Source: Pirellulales bacterium
GTDB taxonomy: Bacteria; Planctomycetota; Planctomycetia; Pirellulales; JAEUIK01
Direction of reading: 5' to 3'
Assembly (NCBI GenBank): GCA_019694455.1
Contig: JAIBBY010000051.1
Location: 1 to 34,201, forward strand
DNA: 34,201 nt
Positions 1-6,593 of this stretch are shown piece by piece; position 1 is the stretch's first letter, and each line of letters starts with the position of its first letter. The position numbers and the translations under genes were made by a program. Under the pieces are notes generated by a model. The model was not told the origin of the DNA. It was given only the letters and a program-made list of their open reading frames with translations, and did not search any database.

Positions 1-156
1 GTCTAGCTCGGTGGTTTCGACGCGCGCGGCGCCTAGCACGGCGTTCAGTTCGTCAACCGTGCCATAGGCCTCGATACGGGGGGAATCCTTGCGGACCCGT
101 GGACCGCCAAACAGGCCGGTTTCGCCTTGATCGCCGGTTTTGGTGTAGATCTTCAT
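1..156 (-). CDS. pduO: PduO-type cob(I)alamin adenosyltransferase, N-terminal part (cut by window edge)
   Basis: Reading the minus strand from an ATG at 156 gives 52 open codons to the window edge. The peptide starts [18 protein letters not shown] and continues with [12 protein letters not shown]. The TKTGD.G.T.LFGG element and the YGTVDELN helix are the N-terminal ATP-binding signature of PduO-type ATP:cob(I)alamin adenosyltransferases. These enzymes transfer the 5'-deoxyadenosyl group of ATP to cob(I)alamin to make coenzyme B12. Only about a quarter of the usual roughly 190 residues is present; the rest lies left of the window, so intactness cannot be judged. A short GGAT sits about 5 bases before the ATG. 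It diverges from the TolB-like gene across a gap of about 95 bp. Family assignment is confident; the substrate is family knowledge. Confidence 0.88.
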   Translation of the reverse strand, partial: MKIYTKTGDQGETGLFGGPRVRKDSPRIEAYGTVDELNAVLGAARVETTELD

Positions 157-200
157 GTTCTATCCGTTGGTAGGGCCTCATCGCGACGGTTCGCTTCTCT

Positions 201-206
201 TATAAT
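201..206 (+). promoter_or_regulatory. -10 box TATAAT of the TolB-like gene
   Basis: A perfect TATAAT lies at 201-206 in the divergent gap. The predicted transcription start, near 213, is about 37 bases before the TTG at 250. The base run at -35 (around 178-183, TCATCG) is poor, so this rests on the -10 box alone. Its position argues against the long frame that opens upstream at 127, because that start would precede the transcript. Confidence 0.4.
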
Positions 207-249
207 GATCCATCACCAACTTCGATACTCGCAGCGGGAGGACTTCACC

Positions 250-1323
250 TTGTCGATAAGCATGTCGATACGTATGACCTTGGTCGCGGCGCTCGGGTTT
301 TTGTGGATGAGCGCATTAGCAGTTCGCGCCGAGGAGCCAACCACCACCCCGGTGGAGCCCCAATTTCTCTCGAACGTGCAACAGGTGACGTCGGGATTTG
401 TCAAAGCGGGGGAGGGATATTTTTCGCCGGACGGCGGCCAGATCATCTTTCAGGCCCAGCCACAAGATTACCCCTTTTACCAGATCTACACGAAGGAGCT
501 TCCGAGCGGGGAGCCGAAGCTGGTTAGCACGGGACGTGGTCGCACGACCTGCGCGTACTTCGCGCCGGATATGAAGTCGATTCTCTATGCGTCGAGCCAC
601 CTCGATCCGAAGATCGCCGAGACGGAAGCCGACGCAAGGCGGCAAGACGAGGAGGATCGCAAGGCGGGACGCCATCGCCGCTACGAGTGGATCTTCGATC
701 CGCATACCGACATTTTCGCCGCTGATCTGGATGGCAAGAACCTGCGGCAATTGACCGACGCCCCGGGCTACGACGCCGAAGGCGCCTACTCGCCCGACGG
801 CAAGTCGATCGCGTTTTGCAGCACGCGCGACGGCGACCCCGACATTTATGTGATGGACGCGGACGGCGGCAACGTGCGGCAGTTGACCAACGCGCCGGGG
901 TACGACGGCGGCCCGTTCATTTCTCCGGATGGAAAATGGGTGGTGTTTCGCAGCGATCGCAAGAAGCCGGAGTACTTGCAGATTTACGCGGTTTCGATCG
1001 ACGGCAAGCACGAGATGCCGCTGACTGACACCAACGGGGTGAACTGGGCGCCGTTCTGGCATCCCACCGAGCCGTACATCATCTGGACCGGCGCCGACCA
1101 CTCGAATCCCAATGCGCGGCCGAACTACGATCTGTGGCTGATGCGGTATGAACAGACCGACGACAAAATCATCCCCGGGCAGGTGTTGCGCGTGACCGAC
1201 GCGCCGAGCGCCGATGTGCTGCCGGTGTTTGCGCCCGATGGTAAGCATTTGATGTGGACCAGCACGCGCACCAGCGATCGATCGAGCCAGCTTTGGCGCG
1301 CCGATTTCAAACTGCCCCAGTGA
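250..1323 (+). CDS. Exported TolB-like beta-propeller protein (PD40 repeats)
   Basis: About 357 residues. The N-terminus has a basic Met-rich start, a hydrophobic stretch (TLVAALGFLWMSALAV) and an ARAEE-type cleavage site, so it is a Sec signal peptide. The mature part carries repeated SPDGxxIxF-type blades (YFSPDGGQIIF, AYSPDGKSIAF, ISPDGKWVVF, FAPDGKHLMW) and D-I-Y-V-M-D-A-D-G, typical of TolB/WD40-like PD40 propellers. The frame stays open back to 127, but a GGAGGA at 237-242 lies 7 bases before an in-frame TTG at 250, and the TATAAT at 201 also points there. The next ATG (262) would have a spacing of 19, which is too long. Such proteins usually bind partners or ligands in the periplasm. 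No catalytic residues are recognised, and the substrate is unknown. The stop is 8 bases before the SDR gene. Confidence 0.8.
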   Translation: MSISMSIRMTLVAALGFLWMSALAVRAEEPTTTPVEPQFLSNVQQVTSGFVKAGEGYFSPDGGQIIFQAQPQDYPFYQIYTKELPSGEPKLVSTGRGRTTCAYFAPDMKSILYASSHLDPKIAETEADARRQDEEDRKAGRHRRYEWIFDPHTDIFAADLDGKNLRQLTDAPGYDAEGAYSPDGKSIAFCSTRDGDPDIYVMDADGGNVRQLTNAPGYDGGPFISPDGKWVVFRSDRKKPEYLQIYAVSIDGKHEMPLTDTNGVNWAPFWHPTEPYIIWTGADHSNPNARPNYDLWLMRYEQTDDKIIPGQVLRVTDAPSADVLPVFAPDGKHLMWTSTRTSDRSSQLWRADFKLPQ

Positions 1324-1331
1324 GCGGCCCC

Positions 1332-2081
1332 ATGGCGGAACAACCGGTTGCATTGGTCACCGGCAGTGGCAAGCGGCGCGTGGGCTGGCACGTGGCCGAC
1401 GCGCTGGCCGAGCGCGGCTATCGGCTGGCGATTCACTATCGCCACTCGGCGGAGGAGGCGGCCGAGTCGGTGCGCGATTGGCGCGCGCGCGGAGTGGACT
1501 GTGAGTTGTTTCGCGCCGATCTGACGGACGAAGCGGACACGCGCGCGATGGTCGACGGGGTGCTGTCGCGGTTTGGCCGCATCGACGTGTTGGTCAATTG
1601 CGCGGCGATCTGGCGCCGCAAGGCGCTGGAGGATGTCACCGCCGCTGATGTGCGGGAGCATTTTGAAGTGAACACGCTCGGCACGTTCGTATGTAGCCAG
1701 CAGGTGGGACTGGCGATGACGCGGCAGAACGAAGGGGGCGCGATCATCCTGATTGGCGATTGGGCCGAGATTCGTCCGTACCTGAATTACGCCGCTTACT
1801 TTCCCTCGAAGGGGGCGATCCCGGCGGTGACCCGCACGCTGGCGGTGGAGTTGGGGACGCGCAACCCGCGGGTGCGCGTGAACTGCATTTTACCGGGCCC
1901 GGTCATGCTGCCGCCGGATTTGCCGGAAGCGGAGCGGCGCGAGGCGATCGCCGCGACGCTGGTGCGGCGCGAGGGGAGCCCACGTCATGTGGCGCAGGGG
2001 GTGCTGGCGCTGGTGGAGAACGATTTCATCACGGGCGTATGTCTGCCGGTGGATGGCGGGCGGAGCGTGTACGCGCCATGA
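1332..2081 (+). CDS. Short-chain dehydrogenase/reductase, pteridine-reductase-like
   Basis: 249 residues from the ATG at 1332, just after the TolB-like gene. The frame is open further upstream, but that would run into the previous CDS. Rossmann features: ALVTGSGKRRVG (residues 7-18) as the NADPH loop with two Arg that favour NADP, D63 (ADLTD), and VNCAA at 88-92 in place of NNAG. Y156 and K160 form YxxxK. Where classical SDRs carry a catalytic Ser, this protein has D143 in IGDW, exactly 13 residues before the Tyr. The same Asp/Tyr/Lys triad with the same spacing defines trypanosomatid PTR1 and is found in FolM-like proteins. I infer a pterin/dihydrofolate reductase-type SDR rather than an acyl-carrier reductase. 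The C-terminal PVDGGRS is typical of SDRs. It overlaps the next ORF by ATGA. Confidence 0.82.
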   Translation: MAEQPVALVTGSGKRRVGWHVADALAERGYRLAIHYRHSAEEAAESVRDWRARGVDCELFRADLTDEADTRAMVDGVLSRFGRIDVLVNCAAIWRRKALEDVTAADVREHFEVNTLGTFVCSQQVGLAMTRQNEGGAIILIGDWAEIRPYLNYAAYFPSKGAIPAVTRTLAVELGTRNPRVRVNCILPGPVMLPPDLPEAERREAIAATLVRREGSPRHVAQGVLALVENDFITGVCLPVDGGRSVYAP

Positions 2082-2308
2082 GCGAGGAGGAAGCAAATGG
2101 AATGGGCCGCGCTGAACTGGGCAAGCTCGTAGCGATCTTGCTGTTTGGCGTGGCGCTGTTCTTGGCGGGGCTCATCTTTGGGATGGCGCGCGAAGAGGCG
2201 GTTTGGCAGCGCGCGGCAATCCATAATCACGCGGCGCACTGGACACGCGACTCGGCCGGGCAATGGATATTTCACTGGGGGCCCGAGCCGGGGGAACCAG
2301 GGGAGTAG
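2078..2308 (+). CDS. Small single-pass membrane protein, function unknown
   Basis: 76 residues. The start codon overlaps the SDR stop (ATGA at 2078-2081), implying translational coupling. An AGGAGG at 2085-2090 would also serve an in-frame ATG at 2102, giving a 68-residue form; both keep the whole membrane segment. The protein has one hydrophobic helix (LVAILLFGVALFLAGLIFGM, about residues 17-36), a charged start, and a tail rich in His and Trp (HNHAAHW, GQWIFHWGPEPGEPGE). No family is recognised. Coupling to the SDR suggests membrane tethering or co-regulation, but nothing in the sequence proves it. Confidence 0.5.
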   Translation: MSEEEANGMGRAELGKLVAILLFGVALFLAGLIFGMAREEAVWQRAAIHNHAAHWTRDSAGQWIFHWGPEPGEPGE

Positions 2309-2379
2309 CCAGCTCTCAGGCAGCGCGTTGCACTCCACGAATGGTGGACAGCCACACACTTTTGCGAGGGCGACTTTTC

Positions 2380-2408
2380 TTGCCGCATTGTGGTCGTTTG
2401 ACTAGAAT
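2380..2408 (+). promoter_or_regulatory. Sigma70-type promoter upstream of the larE leader
   Basis: TTGCCG at 2380-2385 and TAGAAT at 2403-2408 are separated by exactly 17 bases. A transcript would start near 2415 and run about 330 bases to the terminator that ends at about 2742, just before larE. Confidence 0.5.
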
Positions 2409-2414
2409 CTTCTA

Positions 2415-2742
2415 TGGCCAGGGGGGAGAAATCCTGCCGTGGTCTGCCCAGCGGGGCCAAAACGAATTGGAAACAACCTCTTCCATGTTCGTGCTGCCGG
2501 TGAACTTTTTGGCGAGCCGATAGAAAGTCCGCAGGGTGCTTGAGTTAAGCCACGGCCGCGTGTACAGCCGCACGCGTCGCTTGCGACGCGCGTCGGATCA
2601 CACAACCCGAGGCGTTTTAGCACCCCCGTGTTAACTGCGGGCTCTCAAAAACACACCGCCACGGCATTACGGCGGAGGAAGTTTTCTCCCTCGGGAGAAA
2701 TATGGGTGTCGTGTTGTGAACCACATTGCGACACCCTTTTTT
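2415..2742 (+). ncRNA. Candidate structured leader or small RNA ahead of larE
   Basis: This 330-base stretch has no convincing gene but ordered RNA-like pairing. A long-range helix joins CCGCAG (2529-2534) to CTGCGG (2635-2640) and continues as GGTGCT (2535-2540) with AGCACC (2619-2624), leaving a 10-base one-sided bulge. Inside, two hairpins compete: CGCGTG (2557-2562) with CACGCG (2571-2576), or GCGTCGC (2574-2580) with GCGACGC (2583-2589). Downstream are CCGCC/GGCGG (2656-2675), TTTCTCCC/GGGAGAAA (2683-2700) and the terminator hairpin. It is bounded by a promoter and an intrinsic terminator that ends 8 bases before the larE ATG, so it is either an independent small RNA or a leader controlled by premature termination. 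I could not match it to a known riboswitch class, tmRNA, 6S RNA or RNase P RNA. Confidence 0.4.
2704..2742 (+). terminator. Intrinsic terminator immediately before larE
   Basis: GGGTGTCG (2704-2711) pairs perfectly with CGACACCC (2729-2736), and the stem is followed directly by six T. The loop holds a further TGTG/CACA pairing. The T-run ends 8 bases before the larE ATG at 2750, so any read-through into larE must pass this hairpin. That is the geometry of an attenuator. Confidence 0.7.
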
Positions 2743-2749
2743 CTTGCGC

Positions 2750-3613
2750 ATGAACACAGCCAAGCCAATTGCATCCGACGCTTCGACCGCGGCTCAACAG
2801 GCCGCGCTGGTCGACTGTCTGCGCGGCTATGGGAGTTGCCTGGTGGCGCTGTCGGCCGGAGTGGATAGCGCGGTGGTGGCCAAGGCGGCGCAAGTGGCGT
2901 TGGGCGCCAAGGCGGTGGCCGTCACCGGACAAAGCGCCAGCCTGGCGAGCGGTGAGTTGGAACAAGCAATTGAACTGGCTCGGCAGATTGGCATTCGCCA
3001 CGAGGTGGTGGCGACGCAGGAATTTGGCAAGGCCGAGTACCTGGCCAACGCGCCCGATCGCTGCTACCACTGCAAGACCGAGTTGTACACGCAGCTAGAG
3101 CCAATCGCGGCGCGGCTGGGCGCGCGCGTGATCGCCAACGGCGCGAACCTCGACGACCAAGGAGATTATCGGCCCGGAATGAACGCCGCGCGCGAACATG
3201 AGGTGCGCAGTCCGCTGTTGGAATGCGGCCTCGGCAAGGCGGACGTGCGGCGGTTGGCGGCGGCTTGGGGGCTACCGATCTGGGACAAGCCGGCGACGCC
3301 GTGCCTGTCGAGCCGGGTGGCCTATGGGGAGGAGGTCACACCCGAGCGATTGGCGATGATCGACGGCGCGGAGCAATGTTTGCGACGTTTGGGGCTGCGC
3401 GAACTACGGGTGCGGTACCACCGCGGGGACTTGGCGCGGATTGAAGTGCCGGCTGAGGCAATCGGGGGACTGGTCGCGCCGGCCGTACGAGAGACGTTGC
3501 TCGCCGAGTTACAGGCGCTCGGCTTCAAGTTCGTCACGCTCGATTTGGCGGGCTTTCGCTCGGGCAGCCTGAACGCGCTGGTGCTGCACGACATTCAGCC
3601 GATGAACGGCTGA
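2750..3613 (+). CDS. larE: LarE-type ATP-dependent sacrificial sulfur transferase
   Basis: 287 residues. The frame extends to a TTG at 2726, but that lies inside the terminator stem; the ATG at 2750 is preferred although no clear ribosome site precedes it. The PP-loop is ALSAGVDSAVV near residues 33-43 (SGGVDS variant with Ala). Other LarE features are DRCYHCKTELY, a GANLDD segment, RSPLLE, and PATPCLSSR. LarE adenylates and then sulfurates the biosynthetic intermediate of the nickel-pincer nucleotide cofactor of lactate racemase-type enzymes. Lactobacillus LarE uses one Cys as a sacrificial donor, whereas other family members carry three Cys that hold a [4Fe-4S] cluster. The CxxC plus the PATPC Cys here fits the three-Cys type (inference). 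No larA, larB or larC is in the window. Confidence 0.88.
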   Translation: MNTAKPIASDASTAAQQAALVDCLRGYGSCLVALSAGVDSAVVAKAAQVALGAKAVAVTGQSASLASGELEQAIELARQIGIRHEVVATQEFGKAEYLANAPDRCYHCKTELYTQLEPIAARLGARVIANGANLDDQGDYRPGMNAAREHEVRSPLLECGLGKADVRRLAAAWGLPIWDKPATPCLSSRVAYGEEVTPERLAMIDGAEQCLRRLGLRELRVRYHRGDLARIEVPAEAIGGLVAPAVRETLLAELQALGFKFVTLDLAGFRSGSLNALVLHDIQPMNG

Positions 3614-3637
3614 ACCACTCGATCGATGGTGGTCGAA

Positions 3638-4411
3638 TTATCCGCGCGTTTTGTGGTGGCGCCGTGTGACGTTCTTGCGGTAGGCGCCGCGCAAGTGCCG
3701 GGTAGCACGGTAGCCGTAATGCATCGCGAACCACTCGGCATAGCGTTCGCGCTCGTCGTAACGCGTGTTGCGATCGTCGACCAAGTGGCCGAGTTCGTGG
3801 ATCAGGATGTTGTTGAGATAGAAATCTCGGATGGCGCGCTCGGTCCAGACGAGCTTCCAGTTGGCGCCTTGCTGCACCCAGCGGCCGCCGTACATCCGCG
3901 CCTCGTTGGCTTGCGCCGGCTTGGGTGGGCGGTCGTAGTACTCGACCAGATTTTGTTCGATGGGGTAGAGGTACAAGCTGGCGCCCCACTGCATTCCATA
4001 ACAGGGGAAGCTCTGCTTCTTCTGCGTCATACGGCTGAACTGGATCACCTCCAAGCCGTCCAGGAAGTGCGCTGGCAGTTCGGCCAGACGTTGCCGCACT
4101 TCGTCGGGGGTGAGGACATGGCGATACCCTTGGCCAGGCTCTTGGATGACGAAGCGATATTCGTCGGCCTCGGTGGGTTCGTACCAGTCTTCGGGAGGAG
4201 TGAAGGGGAGTCGCTGATTGCGGTGACCGACACGCGCGCGCTTATTGAGCATCGCGCCGCGCTTGGCGTTTTTGGCCAGCGCAAGCGCGTGCATTTGGCG
4301 CGAAGGCATATAGCCCCCGCGAACGGAGGTTCTTTGATCGCGGCGCATCGGCGCTACACCACGCATCGCTAAGTTGACCAATCCGCCGATCCACGTCGGC
4401 GTGTTGGCCAC
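3638..4411 (-). CDS. HELGH-motif putative zinc metallopeptidase-like protein
   Basis: 257 residues from a GTG at 4411; an internal ATG at 4366 is an alternative, and neither has a strong ribosome site. The diagnostic feature is NNILIHELGHLVDD (H205-E206-x-x-H209), a zincin-type HExxH, followed 17 residues later by ERYAEWFAMHYG, where E226 is a candidate third ligand. The N-terminal 65 residues are very basic (many Arg/Lys, no signal peptide), and the C-terminus is also Arg/His-rich (RRHHKTRG). The protein therefore looks cytoplasmic and possibly nucleic-acid-associated. The middle part (RFVIQEPGQGYRHVLTPDEVRQRLAELP) is unfamiliar to me. It is convergent with larE, with a 24-base gap and no obvious terminator between them. 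Peptidase activity is inferred from the motif only. Confidence 0.65.
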   Translation of the reverse strand: MANTPTWIGGLVNLAMRGVAPMRRDQRTSVRGGYMPSRQMHALALAKNAKRGAMLNKRARVGHRNQRLPFTPPEDWYEPTEADEYRFVIQEPGQGYRHVLTPDEVRQRLAELPAHFLDGLEVIQFSRMTQKKQSFPCYGMQWGASLYLYPIEQNLVEYYDRPPKPAQANEARMYGGRWVQQGANWKLVWTERAIRDFYLNNILIHELGHLVDDRNTRYDERERYAEWFAMHYGYRATRHLRGAYRKNVTRRHHKTRG

Positions 4412-4885
4412 GGTTTGCCGTCATCCCGATCCTTGAGTTACGGCGTGTTGACAGTACAGGACTACGGGCCGGCGACAGGGGCTCTACCGGCTCGATTCAT
4501 CCTAGATGTGAGGAGGACTGTCGGACAAGTGAACACCGCAAGTGGCTTTGACTACTTGACTTACGAATCGCGTCACCTGACTTACGCTCGCGGCCGGTCA
4601 AAAAACTGCCGATTCTTCGCTATTTATCCCAGCCACCTAAACTCGCGACATTCAGCGAACAATTTCGCCGTCGGCTACTCGCCGTGCGGAGCGTCAAATT
4701 GGATTGACGCTTTGTGCGCCCTGGCGCGTAATTGTCGCGCCCAGCATGCGGGGACTGAATCGAAACTGGAGAAAAAAATCCATTAGGCGACCTGAGGCTG
4801 CGCAACGTGATGCTACGATACCGAGCGACATGGGCCGACAGCGGAGCCTGGCCCAGCCATCGTGTAGGGAATTTCGGTGTGCAGC
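4412..4885. other. Intergenic region with two hairpins and a 21-bp-spaced direct repeat
   Basis: I see no credible gene in these 474 bases, although short open frames exist. Structure seen: the direct repeat TGACTTACG at 4557-4565 and 4578-4586 (period 21, two helical turns); a perfect 8-bp inverted repeat AGCGTCAA/TTGACGCT at 4690-4711; and GGCGCG/CGCGCC at 4723-4741 with a 7-base loop. None is followed by a T-run, so these may be operators or mRNA structures rather than terminators. No good -35/-10 pair for the downstream transporter was found. Confidence 0.4.
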
Positions 4886-6232
4886 ATGCCCGAGTCGGAA
4901 GTGCGATCGCCTTGGCGTAGCGAAGATGTGTGGACCATTTGGCTGGGATGGGCGGTGCTGGCGGCGGCGCTTCTGCTTGCCTGGCAGGCATCGCCGTTAG
5001 ACAAGTCGGCGCCGGCGTGGCTGAGCGTGCCGGGCGATTGGGATTCGGACCCGCGCGAAGCGCTCTACGGCAAGAACGACGCGCCGGTGGCGCCGGGGAC
5101 GGCGCGGGCGTTTGTCGCCTGCCTCGCGCTATTCACGGTGGGCATGGCGGGGATGCGCGCGCGGGCGCGCACGTTTCCGCTCGCCTTTGCGGCGCTGTTC
5201 GCGCTGGCCGTGTTCGCGTTCTTCTTGGCGGGGCAGAAGGTGGTCAAGCACTACAACCTGGAATACGCGCTGTGGGCGCTGGTAACGGGGCTAATCATCA
5301 GCAACACCGTGGGCGTGGCAGCATGGCTGCGGCCGGCTATGCGCTCGGAGTTTTATATCAAGACCGGGTTGGTGCTTTTGGGCGCCGAGGTGTTGTTGAA
5401 CCTGTTGCTAAAACTGGGCGTGCCGGGGGTGTTTGTGTCGTGGGTAGTGACGCCGACGGTGCTGACGCTCACCTACCTGTTTGGACAACATGTGCTGCGG
5501 ATCGAGTCGAAGTCGCTGAACATGGTGATTAGCGCCGATATGTCGGTGTGCGGCGTGTCGGCGGCCATCGCCACCGCGGCGGCGTGCCGCGCCAAGAAGG
5601 AGGAGCTGTCGCTGGCGGTGGGCATGTCGCTGGCGTTCACCGTGATCATGATGGTCGTCATGCCGCCGATCATTAAGGGACTGGAGATGGGCGAAGTGCT
5701 GGGGGGCGCCTGGATCGGCGGCACGATTGACTCGACCGGCGCGGTGGCCGCGGCCGGCGGCATGTTGGGCGAGCAGGCGCTGGCGGTGGCGTCGACGGTG
5801 AAGATGATTCAAAATGTCTTGATCGGCGCCATCGCGTTTGGCGTGGCCGTGTACTGGGTGACGTGCGTCGAACGGACCGAGGAGGGCGAGCGGCCAAGCG
5901 TGATGGAGATCTGGCGGCGATTTCCGAAGTTCATTCTTGGGTTCGTCGCCGCGTCGGCGGTGTTTTCATTAATCTCTGGCAGCGGAGGCGAGGAACTGGC
6001 AAAGGCCGCGACGGAGCATTCCAAGGTGATCCGCTCGTGGTGTTTTTGCCTGGCGTTCGTGAGCATCGGCCTGGAGACAAACTTTCGCGAGTTGCGGCAC
6101 TTCATGGTTGGCGGCAAACCACTGGTGCTCTACTTGTGCGGGCAGACACTCAACCTGGCGCTGACATTGGCGATGGCATGGTTGATGTTCGTCAAGGTTT
6201 TTCCTCACGCCGCCGAAGCGCTGGCAAAGTGA
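4886..6232 (+). CDS. YeiH/UPF0324 family membrane transporter (putative sulfate exporter)
   Basis: 448 residues from the ATG at 4886; a GTG at 4877 is an alternative start. The body is almost wholly hydrophobic with about 10-12 helices. Family hallmarks are [63 protein letters not shown] and [16 protein letters not shown], as in UPF0324 proteins such as E. coli YeiH. These are annotated as putative sulfate exporters, with weak experimental support. It is about 100 residues longer than typical members because of an N-terminal extension with its own helix ([16 protein letters not shown]) and an extracytoplasmic-looking [16 protein letters not shown] segment. Only 4 bases separate it from the next small membrane gene. 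Confidence 0.83.
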   Translation: MPESEVRSPWRSEDVWTIWLGWAVLAAALLLAWQASPLDKSAPAWLSVPGDWDSDPREALYGKNDAPVAPGTARAFVACLALFTVGMAGMRARARTFPLAFAALFALAVFAFFLAGQKVVKHYNLEYALWALVTGLIISNTVGVAAWLRPAMRSEFYIKTGLVLLGAEVLLNLLLKLGVPGVFVSWVVTPTVLTLTYLFGQHVLRIESKSLNMVISADMSVCGVSAAIATAAACRAKKEELSLAVGMSLAFTVIMMVVMPPIIKGLEMGEVLGGAWIGGTIDSTGAVAAAGGMLGEQALAVASTVKMIQNVLIGAIAFGVAVYWVTCVERTEEGERPSVMEIWRRFPKFILGFVAASAVFSLISGSGGEELAKAATEHSKVIRSWCFCLAFVSIGLETNFRELRHFMVGGKPLVLYLCGQTLNLALTLAMAWLMFVKVFPHAAEALAK

Positions 6233-6236
6233 CGCG

Positions 6237-6497
6237 ATGAACATACGCTTGTCCAACACGGCAGCCCAGCGCGAATGTCGCTCGAATTGGCACATAGCAG
6301 GCCTCGCGCCGGGCGTGCGGCTGGCGCTGGCGGTCTTGGCCATCGCCGCCATTTGGCTGGTGGTCTTACCGCGAATTGGCGCTTTGCCCATGGTAAGAGA
6401 GTACATCGCGCACAACGAAGCATTAGGCATCAACCCGGCCGGCAAGTTCTACAGTGAGGTGCCGGCCATGCTTCGCCTATTGGATCGTGACGAATAG
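6237..6497 (+). CDS. Small membrane protein downstream of the UPF0324 transporter
   Basis: 86 residues, starting 4 bases after the transporter stop, so almost certainly co-transcribed. There is one hydrophobic segment (VRLALAVLAIAAIWLVVLP, about residues 28-46). A conserved-looking soluble tail follows: MVREYIAHNEALGINPAGKF and then SEVPAMLRLLDRDE. I do not recognise a family. The length, the single helix and the tight linkage suggest an accessory or stability subunit of the transporter, which is inference only. Confidence 0.6.
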   Translation: MNIRLSNTAAQRECRSNWHIAGLAPGVRLALAVLAIAAIWLVVLPRIGALPMVREYIAHNEALGINPAGKFYSEVPAMLRLLDRDE

Positions 6498-6593
6498 CTG
6501 ACGAGAGCTGCTAAGATCATCGCTGGTTGGCCATGTTGGCGCATGCTGCGGATTCGTCAGAGCAATGCGACGCCGATACAACGCGCATGGCGC

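Noticed and set aside
127..249. Upstream extension of the TolB-like frame to an ATG at 127
   Set aside because: It overlaps the divergent adenosyltransferase start, precedes the TATAAT at 201, lacks a ribosome site and would bury the signal peptide.
2485..2523. Leader peptide MFVLPVNFLASR inside the larE leader
   Set aside because: No ribosome site, no run of regulatory codons, and it is one of many short frames.
2520..2640. Resemblance to RNase P RNA (AGAAAGTCCG and GCAGGGTGC strings)
   Set aside because: The 3' conserved elements of RNase P RNA (ACAGAA..., GGCUUA) are absent and the spacing does not fit; the likeness is short and probably chance.
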